The notes: a model not told the origin generated them from the letters alone. 64,000 nt of DNA from JAMQPK01 sp963761975 (GCA_963761975.1 CAVXIR010000007.1:744001-808000), one strand, 5' to 3'. Shown: positions 24,050 to 33,640, counted from the stretch's first letter. Numbers and translations are program-made.

Positions 24050-24879
24050 GTGGAGAACATCAACGCGCGCATCCGCGCGTGGTGGGTGATGTCCCTGCTC
24101 TTCGTCGTCGCAGTGGCGACGGGCGGGCGTCGGGTCGATCCTGCTCTTCAGCCTGATCTCCTTTCTCGCGCTCCGGGAATTCGTCACGCTGGCACCGACC
24201 AGGCCTGGCGATCACCGGGCGCTCTTCTGGTGCTTCTTCGTCGTGACACCGCTTCAGGTACTATCTCATCTGGATCGAGTGGTACGGCCTGTTCAGCATC
24301 CTCATTCCGGTCTGGGTCTCGATCTTCCTCGCCATCCGCACCGCGCTGGCCGGCGACACCGAATCGTTTCTCGAGCGCACGGCCACCAATCAGTGGGGAA
24401 TGATGATCTGCGTGTATTTCGTGAGCTACGCGCCCGCGCTGCTCATGCTTCGCATTCCCGGCTACGAGCACCAGAACGCGAAGCTGATGTTCTTTCTCGT
24501 GCTCGTCGTGCAGCTGAGCGACGTTCTTCAGTACGTGTGGGGCAAGTCCATCGGGAAGCACCCGATCGCGCCTTCGATCAGCCCGAACAAGACATGGGAA
24601 GGGCTTGATCGGCGGAGTGGTGTGCGCCACCGATCATCGGCGCCGGACTGTGGTGGGCAACGCCCATTCGGCCCCGCCGAGGCGGCGCTCATGGCCTTCG
24701 TGATCACCATCATGGGATTCGCGGGCGGCCTCATCATGTCGGCGATCAAGCGGGACCGCGGCGTCAAGGATTACGGCACGTTGATCGAGGGCCACGGCGG
24801 CGTGCTGGATCGGATCGATTCGCTGTGTTTTGCGGCGCCGGTGTTCTTTCACCTGACGCGGTTTTTCTACGTGCCTTGA
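24050..24879 (+). pseudogene. CdsA-type phosphatidate cytidylyltransferase, frame broken
   Basis: The locus starts at GTG 24050 (MENINARIRAWWVMSLLF) and needs frame changes near 24122, 24257, 24605, 24632 and 24670. Reassembled, it is a polytopic membrane protein with the CdsA signature SAIKRDRGVKDYG near the C-terminus and LIEGHGGVLDRIDS after it, the metal and substrate site. CdsA makes CDP-diacylglycerol from phosphatidate, the substrate of CDP-alcohol transferases. The three genes together would form a phospholipid pathway. At least five indels in 0.8 kb is far above the window average. Confidence 0.7.
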
Positions 24880-25567
24880 ACGCTGGTTTTCTGTGGACGC
24901 TTCCAGTAGATTCGTTCGCGAGAAGAGGACTCCTCGAGCTCAACCACACAGACGGCGATCTGGGCATTCACGCCTCGCTCGACGGCGCCCCCTGGACCTT
25001 GCTGCAGATTGAGAGGCCTGGCAGCGGCACACTGCTCGAGATCGGCGCCCGTCAGAGCTTGGGCGCGCAGGGACTGACCGAGTTCTCCTTCGAAAGTGCA
25101 GAGCCGTCGTTCCAAGCGCTTTCACCAAAGGCGCTCTTCGATCGGTTTCCCGAAGGCCGATACGATATCGCCGCCCGCAGTCTGGAAGGGGGCAGGCTCC
25201 GAAGCTCGGTCACCTTGTCTCACGTCATGCCCGCGCCGGCGGGCAACATTCTGATCAACGGGGTGCGTGCACCCGAGAGCTGTGGCGCTTCGCCAATCAC
25301 CGTGACGGCACCCGTGAAGATCGACTGGGATCCTGTGACGCGCTCACATCCCGACGTCGGCAGAAACGGAGCTGTCGCCATTACACGCTATCAGCTCTTC
25401 GTCGAGGGTGTGGACATCACACTGAGCGTCGACTACCGCCGACGGTGACCGAATTCGATGTGCCGAGAAGCGTGACCGGCGCGGGCGCCAACCTCAAATT
25501 CGAGATCATCGCGCGCAGCGCGGCCGGCAACAACACCGCCGTCGAGAGTTGTTTTCTCGTGCGTTAG
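24880..25567 (+). pseudogene. secreted protein of unknown function, truncated and frame-shifted
   Basis: A frame from about 24825 carries HTDGDLGIHASLDGAPW, SFESAEPSFQAL, RFPEGRYDI, THVMPAPAGNILINGV-like text and TYRLTV-like strands, ending at a stop near 25448; then, after a one-base change near 25430, the next frame has LPPTVTEFDVP and FEIIARSAAGNNTAVESCFLVR ending at 25567. The pattern is a beta-rich extracellular domain. The N-terminus (signal peptide) is missing because the frame overlaps the CdsA end. No function is known to me. Confidence 0.5.
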
Positions 25568-25674
25568 GGGCACGCGCCGTAATAGCCGTAATACGGACGT
25601 TGCGAAATACGGCATTGTGTTGCGCAATGTGGGACTGACGCTTGACTGCCGTGTGGCGTGGCGAAGTTTGCGTT

Positions 25675-26040
25675 CTAGCCCGGCCCGCCGACCACCCTGA
25701 TGATGCCCCGATCCATCGCCGAGGTGCGGTCGTTGCGGCGGACTGTGGCGCGCACTTCGAATTCGCCTGCCGGCAAATCCTTGACGATGAAAAAGTAACT
25801 CCGTGGCGCCGACGCGCCGTTGAGCTCCGTCAAGCTGCTGCGATAGTAGCTCGGGCCGTCGACTTCCCAGACGAGCGTGCGGTTCTTGTCGTCGCGCGTT
25901 ACGAGCACTCTGAGTTGCGCGCTGCCACGATACGGTGCGATGGTAGGTCTGACCGTGATTGAAATCGCCTCGTCGGCGCTCGACTGCGTCGAGCCGATCA
26001 GAACCGCCGCCACAATTGCGAAAACTGCAAAACGTTTCAT
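25675..26040 (-). CDS. small secreted protein, unknown function
   Basis: From the ATG at 26040 the protein has 121 residues: signal peptide (MKRFAVFAIVAAVLIGSTQSSADE), then a beta-sandwich-like domain with VRPTIAPYRGSAQLRVLVTRDDKNRTLVWEVDGP and LPAGEFEVRATVRRND. This resembles an Ig-like or FN3-like fold. The function is unknown. A longer frame to 26145 exists, but the signal peptide fixes the start. No clear ribosome binding site is present. Confidence 0.6.
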   Translation of the reverse strand: MKRFAVFAIVAAVLIGSTQSSADEAISITVRPTIAPYRGSAQLRVLVTRDDKNRTLVWEVDGPSYYRSSLTELNGASAPRSYFFIVKDLPAGEFEVRATVRRNDRTSAMDRGIIRVVGGPG

Positions 26041-26213
26041 GGCGTAGCGTACTGAGATGGGTCGCGAGAGGAAATTACCCAAATGGATGGTGCCAAAGGA
26101 GTGCGCCATCAGAAAGTCCATCAATCGGTAGACTTCTGAAATCAAGCGAGGGCGCTAAGTGCGAAGCGGACGTGCTCCCCGCGTCGTCGGGGTGGCTCGT
26201 GAAGCCGTGCGCG

Positions 26214-26897
26214 CTACACGGGCGGCTTGGCGAGGCGGTGGTGGTATGCGTAGAGGATCAAATCGAGACGACCCGCCACGCCGAGCTTGGCGTAGATCGC
26301 GCCGATATGATGGCGAACGGTGTGATCGCTGATGAAGAGACGCTCGGCGATTTCCTGGTTCTTGACTCCCTGACTCACCAAATCGAGTACTTCGCGTTCC
26401 CGATGCGTGAGCGTCGCGATCTTCTGCTCTTCGGAATCTACGTCCTGAGGGACCTTCTGCGCCCGCATCTCTCCGAGCAGATGGCCCATCACTTTGCGGT
26501 CGAGCCACGCCTCGCCGGCCTGGACCTTCTCGATGGCCTTGATGAGTACTTCGGCCGCCTGGTCCTTGAGCAGGACGCCCAGCGCGCCGCGCCGCACAGC
26601 ATCGCGGTGGGCCGCGGGGTCGCGAAGCCCGGTGAGCACGGTACCTCGTGCTCCTTTAGCTGCCGTCAGCAGGTCAGGGAGCACGTCAAGAGCATTTTCC
26701 CCTGCCATGTCCAAATCGAGCAGGATGACATCGGGCTGCGCGCTCGCGGCCAACTCGATCGCCGCCTTCAGGTCGCCGGCCTCGCCGACGATCCGCAATT
26801 GCGGCTCCTGCTCGATCAGCATGCGGAGCCCGGCCCGGACCATGGCGTGATCGTCGGCGATCAGAATCCGGAGCGGCTTGATGGCGACATCGGTCAT
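26214..26897 (-). CDS. NarL/FixJ-type response regulator
   Basis: The 227-residue protein has a receiver domain (about 10-125) with acidic pair Asp15-Asp16, phospho-acceptor Asp61 (VILLDLDM) and conserved Lys111, then a LuxR-type helix-turn-helix at about 155-215 (THREREVLDLVSQGVKNQEIAERL, DHTVRHHIGAIYAKLGV). It starts 24 bp after the histidine kinase stop and is its probable partner: it would bind DNA as a dimer when phosphorylated. Complete and intact. Confidence 0.9.
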   Translation of the reverse strand: MTDVAIKPLRILIADDHAMVRAGLRMLIEQEPQLRIVGEAGDLKAAIELAASAQPDVILLDLDMAGENALDVLPDLLTAAKGARGTVLTGLRDPAAHRDAVRRGALGVLLKDQAAEVLIKAIEKVQAGEAWLDRKVMGHLLGEMRAQKVPQDVDSEEQKIATLTHREREVLDLVSQGVKNQEIAERLFISDHTVRHHIGAIYAKLGVAGRLDLILYAYHHRLAKPPV

Positions 26898-26921
26898 TGG
26901 GATGTGTGCAGGGCCGCCTCC

Positions 26922-28703
26922 TCAGAGCGGGATCCTGATCTCGACGATCGTCCGACCATCGCGGCGCCGGTCGACCGTCACGCGGCCACCGAGCGCCGAA
27001 GCCCGCTCGTAAATGGACTGTGGCGTAAACGGGATGGGTCTGGCTTCCGACGGCTCCTGGTTCTCAATCAGCAACGCGACATGATCGTCGTCGGCCAGCA
27101 GCCGAATCGCGGCCTTTGTCGCCGCGGTGTGGCGCCGAACGTTGCTGAGTGCCTCGACGACCACCTGAAAGAGCTCGGCACCGAGTCGGTCGCCGAGTCG
27201 AAGACCTTCGTCGCAGCACACGTCGACGGTGATGCCGGTTTCTTGGGCGAATCGGGCGGCGTAGCGTCTCAGAGCCGGGAACAAGCCGTTTCCGCCCGGG
27301 TCGGCTTCCGATTTCAAACCACCGACGCCCGCGCGCAGATCGTCGATGGTCATATTGGTCAGGTTGAGCAGTCGGCCGACTTCGTCCTGTGCTGTGCGCG
27401 AATCGCCCGATTTCAGCGCGCGCTGCACGGCGACGAGGCCGAGCTGAACGCCGATGTACGGCTGAATGACGCTGTCGTGAATGTCTCGCGCGACGCGCAG
27501 CCGTTCGCGATGGGCCGCATCGGAGGCGAGCTGATCGAGCAGGCGAATGTTCTCGATGACCAGCATGCTGCTGCCGATGAGCTGAGTCACGAATCGGGCA
27601 TCGGAGGCGCGAAGCGCCTGCCTCGCGGTCAGGTGGAGCCGGCCGCGCCAATGTTGCCCTGAATAGACAGGCACACTGAGCCACGACCGCCCGCCGAAAC
27701 GGGTCAGCAGGAACTCGATCGGCGCCATGTACGACGTCTGGTCGCCGAACGCGCCGCCGTCCTTTCGAGAGTCTTCGGACCAGAAGTGCGGGGGCGCCAG
27801 CCACCAGCGAAACGGCGGTTTCACGAAGACCGCAACTGCGCTCTGAGGCATCCGCAGCAGCGTATCCTCGAGCTCGATCGGCAGGTATTCTTCGCGTCCG
27901 GCGCTCGTGGAACCTTCGCGGTCCGACCGACGCATGCGCCAGCCCCCTTCGTCGGTGTTCCGTTCGACGAGGAGGCAAACATTCGCGTCGTAGAAGTCAC
28001 GTAGACGATCGAGGAGAGTCCCGATGGTTCGGTCGACGCCGAAGCGAGGGTTCGACAGAACACTGGCGTCGCGCAGCAAGGCCAGGCGATGGTGGAGCGT
28101 GAAATGGTGACCACTCCACTGGGCCGCCACCACGCCGAGACCGACGATGTAACTCAAATGAAGAAAAGCGTGGGGCCATTCGATAGTGGAAATCCCCGCG
28201 CGGCCCAGCATGGCTGCCGAGAAGAGTCCTGCCGTGACGATCGTCAGCCGAAGCCCGGCGCCGACCCCCCAGCCGAACGACGCGGTCGTGGCGGCGAACA
28301 GAAACAGCAGAATCGCAAGGTACAAAATCGGGTTGTCGGTTCCGCCGGTGATCGAGATGAGCAGTACGAACGCGGCCGCGTCAACGGGATAGTTCAGCGC
28401 ATGCGTGGCCAGCTTGGAATCGCGACGCACCACTAGGACATAGGCCACGCTGGCGTAGGCGATGTGCGCGAGGATCACTGCGAGGATGACGGGATCGAGC
28501 TGAGCGCTCTCCCGTGGCTCGACCGCGGCAACCAAGACCATCGTCAGGCTCAGAACGAGCCGAACGATGGCGGTCAGATGGACGTCAAGCGTTTCGGTGG
28601 CGGGCGATGCCCGCCGGCCGGCGTAAGACCGAAGCCACAGCCGCACACGCTCGAACCACTGATCGGGAGGCGCCGCGGCCGGGAGCAGAGATCTGGTATG
28701 CAT
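26922..28703 (-). CDS. membrane sensor histidine kinase (HisKA_3 type)
   Basis: From the ATG at 28703 the kinase is 593 residues. Residues about 40-210 hold about six membrane helices, 225-400 a GAF-like sensory region (LRDFYDANVCLLVERN), and the C-terminal third a HisKA_3 dimerisation domain with phospho-acceptor His in VARDIHDSVIQPY, then an HATPase domain: N-box EALSNVRRHTAATKAAIRL and a G-box near GGRVTVDRR. This class pairs with NarL-type regulators, as found next door. The stimulus is unknown. An upstream frame start at 28811 would add 36 non-conserved residues. Confidence 0.85.
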   Translation of the reverse strand: MHTRSLLPAAAPPDQWFERVRLWLRSYAGRRASPATETLDVHLTAIVRLVLSLTMVLVAAVEPRESAQLDPVILAVILAHIAYASVAYVLVVRRDSKLATHALNYPVDAAAFVLLISITGGTDNPILYLAILLFLFAATTASFGWGVGAGLRLTIVTAGLFSAAMLGRAGISTIEWPHAFLHLSYIVGLGVVAAQWSGHHFTLHHRLALLRDASVLSNPRFGVDRTIGTLLDRLRDFYDANVCLLVERNTDEGGWRMRRSDREGSTSAGREEYLPIELEDTLLRMPQSAVAVFVKPPFRWWLAPPHFWSEDSRKDGGAFGDQTSYMAPIEFLLTRFGGRSWLSVPVYSGQHWRGRLHLTARQALRASDARFVTQLIGSSMLVIENIRLLDQLASDAAHRERLRVARDIHDSVIQPYIGVQLGLVAVQRALKSGDSRTAQDEVGRLLNLTNMTIDDLRAGVGGLKSEADPGGNGLFPALRRYAARFAQETGITVDVCCDEGLRLGDRLGAELFQVVVEALSNVRRHTAATKAAIRLLADDDHVALLIENQEPSEARPIPFTPQSIYERASALGGRVTVDRRRDGRTIVEIRIPL

Positions 28704-28816
28704 GGCCGCAATCACTGCAGCCGCGTGGGAAGGGGTAGTTGTTCCGCAGACCTGACCGCTGGGGAACAGTCCGGTGTCAACATGCTGGCGCGATCCCCGC
28801 GCCGAAGCCAAAAAGG

Positions 28817-28867
28817 CAACAGGATATTTACAGGAAGTTCACAGCATATCAACAGGATATTTACAGG
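28817..28867. repeat. 18-bp direct repeat upstream of the kinase gene
   Basis: CAACAGGATATTTACAGG occurs twice, at 28817-28834 and 28850-28867, 33 bp apart start to start, which is close to three helical turns. The repeats are AT-rich against a GC-rich background and lie 114-164 bp upstream of the kinase start. Repeats on one face of the helix suit binding of a dimeric regulator; the partner regulator of this two-component system is one candidate. Confidence 0.5.
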
Positions 28868-28951
28868 TTTGCAACGGCGATCACGTCGATCCCCTTCCAG
28901 CACTACAGATCGTGTAGGACCACTAATGACACTTGAAATACCGTAGCGGAA

Positions 28952-29227
28952 TCAATTTTGCCGAAGGTGGATGGCCGGCTGTTTGCCCGTCGTCGCGGAC
29001 GAGGATCGCGTCTTGGCGCGTCGTTCGAATTTGATGGCGTCAGCGGTCCGGACTCGCAGCAGTCGGGGTCCGAGACGAATTGCGGGAAGTTTTCCGTTTC
29101 CGATCAGCTGGTATATGTATCTGCGGCCGACGAGCCAGTAGTCCGCCAGCTCAGCCACGGTCACGTAACGTTCGGTGTGCTTCTTGAGGTCCTGTACGCG
29201 CACCTGATGATCTGCTCGGCAGCACAA
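28952..29227 (-). CDS. small excisionase-like helix-turn-helix protein
   Basis: The 91-residue protein has the MerR/excisionase-type pattern YVTVAELADYWLVGRRYIYQLIGNGKLPAIRLGPRLLRVRTADAIKFE: a helix-turn-helix followed by a short wing. Such HTH_17 proteins bind DNA and act as excisionases or small regulators. No integrase or other phage gene lies near, so a phage origin is not claimed. The ATG at 29227 gives ten residues before the domain; an internal start is possible. No strong ribosome binding site is seen. Confidence 0.7.
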   Translation of the reverse strand: MCCRADHQVRVQDLKKHTERYVTVAELADYWLVGRRYIYQLIGNGKLPAIRLGPRLLRVRTADAIKFERRAKTRSSSATTGKQPAIHLRQN

Positions 29228-29487
29228 ACGATCCTCGCGATCGGTTTGCTGATATCTGCACTTTCTAACAGGTGAGCAACAGAATCAATGCTCCGAACGG
29301 ATAGCTATGTCAACTAACACTATTTGAGTAGTCCGTCCGGCTAAGCTCCGGGGCTAGTCCTCCGGGGAATTGCTCCCGAATACCTGTACGGTGTCTTCTC
29401 TATGAGCTTCGCGACGCCGCTGGCGAGGAGTCCATCGGCAACGTTGCGACGTCATAAAGGAATCAACGCACAGGGGCGATCGCACAT

Positions 29488-30918
29488 ATGCCGAACGACA
29501 ATCCCCGACGTCGAGGCTCGGTCGCCACGCGTCGCCACTTTTTGAAAACGGCGACCGCTTTCTCGCTGGGCTTTGCAGGGTTGCACAGGCTTGCAGCCGG
29601 GCAGAACGTCCGGTTGTCGACTGCGATCGACAGATTTGGCCCACTCGTCCCCGATCCCAAGGCCGTTCTGGATTTACCGAAGGGCTTTGACTATCGAGTT
29701 GTTGCGCGAGCGGGGGACACCATGATCGACGGCTTCTTCGTGCCGGGCCGACAGGACGGCATGGCCACATTCCGCGGTCCAGACGGCCTCACGATCCTCA
29801 TTTGTAATCATGAGGTCAGCTCGGGCAGCCCCGGGAAGGAAGGCGCGTTTGGCAGCCGAAACGAGCTGTTCGGCAAGCTGGATTCAGATTTTGTGTACGA
29901 CAAGGGAAGAAACGACCAGCCGTGCCTCGGCGGCACCACGACCATGGTGTACGACACTCAGAACCGTCGCCTCGTCCGCTCATTCTTGAGCCTCGCCGGC
30001 ACTGTTCGGAATTGTGCCGGTGGTCCGACGCCATGGCACTCGTGGATTACCTGCGAGGAAACGGTGGAGCGAGAAGGTGGAGTGCTGGCCAAGGACCACG
30101 GCTTTTGTTTTGACGTGCCCGCCACATCCGAGCCGGCGGTTGTTCGAGCCAAGCCGCTGACCGATATGGGCCGCTTCAACCATGAAGCGGTAGCCGTGGA
30201 CCCGGCGTCGGGAATTGTGTATCAGACCGAGGATCGGGGCGACGGGTTGATCTATCGCTTTATCCCAAAGACTCGTGGACGGCTGGCCGAGGGCGGGCGC
30301 GTCCAGGCGCTTGGCTTCAAGGGCCAGAAGCGTGTGGATACCCGCAACTGGGATCAGCAGCACGTGCGGCCGGGATCTCCGGTTGAAGTGACGTGGATCG
30401 ATCTCGATGACGTCGATTCGCCGAACGACGATCTGCGTCACCGCGGGTTTGAAAAAGGGGCCGCCCGCTTTGCGAGGGGAGAAGGCATGTGGTACGGCCG
30501 AAGCGCCGTCTACTTTGCCTGCACCAACGGTGGTCGCAGCAAGAAGGGGCAGATTTGGCGTTACATCCCGAGTCCTTTTGAGGGCGCCGCGAACGAAGAG
30601 AAGACCCCGGGAACACTGGAGCTGTTCATCGAACCCAATGACGGAACTCTCGTCGAGAATGCCGATAACCTCACCGTTGCACCCTGGGGAGATCTCATCA
30701 TCTGTGAAGACGGCGCCAGCGAGCAGTTCCTCGTCGGTGTGACGCCGGAAGGCGGGATCTACAAATTCGGCCGCAATGCAATCAGTTCTTCCGAGTTTGC
30801 CGGTGCCACATTTGCCCCCGACGGCAGCACCTTGTTTGTGAACATTCAAGGCGAGGGCATGACATTAGCGATCACCGGACCGTGGGGCGCGGTAGGGCGG
30901 GCCACCTCGAACCGCTGA
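29488..30918 (+). CDS. Tat-exported PhoX-like phosphatase (DUF839)
   Basis: The 476-residue protein has a twin-arginine signal (ATRRHFLKTATAFSLGF) and the PhoX pattern: FDYRVVARAGDTM, ILICNHEVSSG, GGTTTMVYD, WHSWITCEETVE, GRFNHEAVAVDP, YQTEDRGDGLIYRF, and the C-terminal FAPDGSTLFVNIQGEGMTLAITGPW. PhoX enzymes are periplasmic alkaline phosphatases using calcium and iron. The core is complete. The 3' end overlaps the convergent hydrolase gene by 73 bp, and the tail beyond ITGPW is not conserved. Confidence 0.85.
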   Translation: MPNDNPRRRGSVATRRHFLKTATAFSLGFAGLHRLAAGQNVRLSTAIDRFGPLVPDPKAVLDLPKGFDYRVVARAGDTMIDGFFVPGRQDGMATFRGPDGLTILICNHEVSSGSPGKEGAFGSRNELFGKLDSDFVYDKGRNDQPCLGGTTTMVYDTQNRRLVRSFLSLAGTVRNCAGGPTPWHSWITCEETVEREGGVLAKDHGFCFDVPATSEPAVVRAKPLTDMGRFNHEAVAVDPASGIVYQTEDRGDGLIYRFIPKTRGRLAEGGRVQALGFKGQKRVDTRNWDQQHVRPGSPVEVTWIDLDDVDSPNDDLRHRGFEKGAARFARGEGMWYGRSAVYFACTNGGRSKKGQIWRYIPSPFEGAANEEKTPGTLELFIEPNDGTLVENADNLTVAPWGDLIICEDGASEQFLVGVTPEGGIYKFGRNAISSSEFAGATFAPDGSTLFVNIQGEGMTLAITGPWGAVGRATSNR

Positions 30919-31628
30919 CCCGGCTCCAGGACGATTATCCGTGCGCCGATGCCGACCTCCTTGCATGAATCGACGAAATTCTGCGGGTCGGCGGTGTTGT
31001 TGTGGAACATCGCATAGTGCATCGGGATGGCAAACCGTGGCTCGACCAGCTGCGTCAAGAGCGCTGCCTGGTGATGATCCATATTGCCCGCTCGCCCGTT
31101 GATCGGCACCGCCAGCAGGTCCGGCCGCAGGCCCTTCACTTGGTCGACAAGTCGTGGCACGAACTCTGAATCGCCGACTTGATACACGCTGAACTCCCCG
31201 GCAGTGATCACGATCCCGATTGCGTCGTGTCTGTCACCGGAATTGTGCTCGGCATACACGGCGGCGAGCCGAACTCCGGCCACGCCACGCGACTCGCCCC
31301 GGTCCAGGCACGAGAACCGCTCGGGCGGCATTTTCATTGCCAGCCAATGCTCTCGGCAAGACGAGGGCCCGACAAAAAGCGTCTCGGCGCGCTCGGCTAT
31401 CGGGCGCAGCGAATGCTCGTCAAAGTGGTCGGTGTGGTCGTGCGTCGTCACGACGACATCGGCACGAAGCTGCGAGGCTGGAACGAGAATCGGTGTGAGC
31501 CGCGCGCGTGTCCGGCCACCCGATGCCGCGTACCAGAGGTAAGGATCGACGCAGACCACGGGCCCGAACGGGAATTGATAGATAAAGGTCGACTGGCCGA
31601 GCCAGGTGACCGCGAGCTCAGTCAACAT
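30846..31628 (-). CDS. metallo-beta-lactamase-fold hydrolase (UlaG-like)
   Basis: From the ATG at 31628 the product has 260 residues. It carries the metal-binding motif TTHDHTDHFDEHS, the strand ELAVTWLGQSTFIYQF at the start, GDSEFVPRL, and AIPMHYAMF near the C-terminus, typical of UlaG-like lactonases and metal-dependent hydrolases. GGAGGAGA lies about nine bases upstream of the ATG. It overlaps the epimerase stop by 11 bp, so the two are one transcript. A lactonase role next to a uronate dehydrogenase-like enzyme is an appealing inference. Confidence 0.8.
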   Translation of the reverse strand: MLTELAVTWLGQSTFIYQFPFGPVVCVDPYLWYAASGGRTRARLTPILVPASQLRADVVVTTHDHTDHFDEHSLRPIAERAETLFVGPSSCREHWLAMKMPPERFSCLDRGESRGVAGVRLAAVYAEHNSGDRHDAIGIVITAGEFSVYQVGDSEFVPRLVDQVKGLRPDLLAVPINGRAGNMDHHQAALLTQLVEPRFAIPMHYAMFHNNTADPQNFVDSCKEVGIGARIIVLEPGQRFEVARPTAPHGPVIANVMPSP

Positions 31629-32382
31629 GTTGACCGTTCTCCTCCGCAATCCGGAACGCATCGTCTTGTGGCTGGTAACCGAGGAGTGCTCTGGTCTCGG
31701 CAAGATCCAGGCGACTGATTCGATTGTTCGATCCGCCGTGGACGATGGCGAACTGAATGCCTGGCGTGTCGATGCAGCGCACCAACAGCTGACATAGATC
31801 GCCCTTGCTGACGAACGTGCGCAGGGTTCGCTTCGAAAAATGCGCACGGAGCCGTTCGGAATCAAAGGTGCCAATGCGGACGGCGATGCTCGACAGTCCT
31901 TCGCTGTACGCAAAGCAGTGCGCGACCGCTTCGGCGAAGCATTTGCTGACGCCGTACATGTTCACCGGCCGCCCGATCGAGTGTGGATAAACTGGTTCGT
32001 CACTCGCGTAGCCTTCGACGGCCTGGACGCTGCTCGCGCAAATCACCCGTTGACACCCCTGGTTTTTCGCTGCGCGGAAGATGTTGTACAGCCCTCTGAT
32101 ATTGGTATCGAGCAGCGAAAGACAAAAATCCGACCTTTTTGACGGATCGGCTGCCAGATGAACGACGGTGTCGATACCTGCGCATGCCCGGCAGCACGCC
32201 TCGAGGTCGACGATATCGAACGGCATCACTTCGTGGCCGGCGGCATCGTCGATCCGATCCGAGGGATGCAGACCGAGACGGAATGCGTATCTGTCGGCCG
32301 TATACCCACGGAACGCACTGCCGATGCGACCGGCCGCACCTGTCAGCAGGACTTTTCTTTTCGGCGATCGTTCGTCGATCAT
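31618..32382 (-). CDS. NAD-dependent epimerase/dehydratase-family protein, possibly uronate dehydrogenase
   Basis: From the ATG at 32382 the protein is 254 residues, a short-chain Rossmann fold: nucleotide motif LLTGAAGRIGSAF at the N-terminus, VVHLAADPS, and the active-site Tyr-x3-Lys in MYGVSKCFAE. A size of about 255-265 residues and the TGAAGRIG motif fit uronate dehydrogenase, which turns uronates into aldarolactones, better than UDP-sugar epimerases (over 300). It is divergent from the enolase-superfamily gene (64 bp between the starts) and co-transcribed with the UlaG-like hydrolase. Assignment remains inference. Confidence 0.6.
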   Translation of the reverse strand: MIDERSPKRKVLLTGAAGRIGSAFRGYTADRYAFRLGLHPSDRIDDAAGHEVMPFDIVDLEACCRACAGIDTVVHLAADPSKRSDFCLSLLDTNIRGLYNIFRAAKNQGCQRVICASSVQAVEGYASDEPVYPHSIGRPVNMYGVSKCFAEAVAHCFAYSEGLSSIAVRIGTFDSERLRAHFSKRTLRTFVSKGDLCQLLVRCIDTPGIQFAIVHGGSNNRISRLDLAETRALLGYQPQDDAFRIAEENGQHVD

Positions 32383-32446
32383 TGTCCGCTCAACTCGAAC
32401 GAGCTCTTGACACCGTGCGTTGTAGTTGGAGAATGCCTCCAACCGC

Positions 32447-33614
32447 ATGACCAACCTTCCGACCGCATTCGACGTCTCGCGGCTGGCGCGAACGAGAGTA
32501 ACCGAGGTGCGCCTCGTGCCCCTGAAGACCATCACAGAGGCCGGCTCGCTCGAGCCTGCCTGGGATCCTGGTGGCGGAATGAGGTTTCGAGTCGGTGGAG
32601 GCAGAGTACCTTGAGATCCACACGGATCAAGGCCTGGTCGGGATCGGTCCCAGTATCGACGCCAGTCTGCTGCCCTGCGTCAGCGAGGTGCTGGTGGGCA
32701 GCGATCCCTTCGACATCGAGCATCTCGGAGCCAAGCTCCGCTATTACACCGGTGCGCGCGCGCGGCGGGGGAGCGCCAGCGTCGACATCGCGCTGTGGGA
32801 TCTGTTGGGCAAGGCGTGTGGTTACCCGCTTTACCGGCTGTGGGGCGGTGGTAAGGAAAAGGTTCCGGTCTATGCGAGCACTATTCAGCTTTCGACTCCA
32901 GACAGGACACCCCTTCTCGCGACCGAGCTGCTGGAGCAGGGCTGGAAGGCCATGAAGCTGCGTTTGCATCACGCGACGCTCGAAGAGGACATCCAAAGTG
33001 TCGAGGCGGTGCGCACAGCCGTGGGCGATCGATTGGAGCTCATGGCTGACGCAAATCAGGCGCAGTCGTCCGGAGACTGGCAACCAGGCGTGCGGTGGGA
33101 CCTGAGCCGCGCTGTTCAGACGGCACGCGAGCTCGAGCGGCTTCGCTGTACCTGGCTGGAAGAGCCGCTTGCCCGCTTTGCCTTCGACGAGCTCGCCGAG
33201 TTGAGCCGGCTGGTGGATCTGCCCATTGCAGGCGGCGAGAACAACTGCGGGTTGCATGAGTTCAAATGGATCCTCGAACGGGGCGTCTACGACATCGTCC
33301 AGCCCGACAGCCTTGTGAGCGACGGCATCACGGGATTGCGGAAGATCGCCACGCTGGCAGAAGTCTTTCACCGCAACATTGCGCCACACCACGGTGGAGG
33401 TGCAATCGGCACGATCGCCCATCTGCATCTGGTTGCCTCGTGGCCACACGCGTCTTATCTGGAGCTCCTGCACGACCCGCCCATCGGCTCGTACCCGCAC
33501 CGCTTTGCCATCTTCAAGAATCCGCCCACCGTCGACGCGTCGGGATACCTGAGCGTCCCTCAGGGACCCGGCCTCGGTGTGGAGATCGATCCTGATCTGG
33601 TCGTTCGCGCGTAG
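32447..33614 (+). pseudogene. enolase-superfamily (mandelate racemase/muconate cycloisomerase) protein, one frameshift
   Basis: The N-terminal lid (TRVTEVRLVPLKTI, then AWDPGGGMRFRVGGG) is read in one frame to about 32600 and the remainder (YLEIHTDQGLVGIGP onward) in another, so one indel near 32600 breaks the gene. The barrel part has MKLRLHHATLEED, a first metal ligand in MADANQAQ, ELP-like LEEPLARF, GGENN and HHGGGAIGTIAHLHL with the catalytic His. All residues of the superfamily site are present. Dehydration or racemisation of a sugar acid is the expected chemistry. An indel error is as likely as real inactivation. Confidence 0.75.
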
Positions 33615-33640
33615 GCGGCCGCGTACTATTCACTTATGCA

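Noticed and set aside
28952..29227. Prophage or integrative element
   Set aside because: Only a single excisionase-like protein is present; no integrase, attachment site, portal or terminase was seen.
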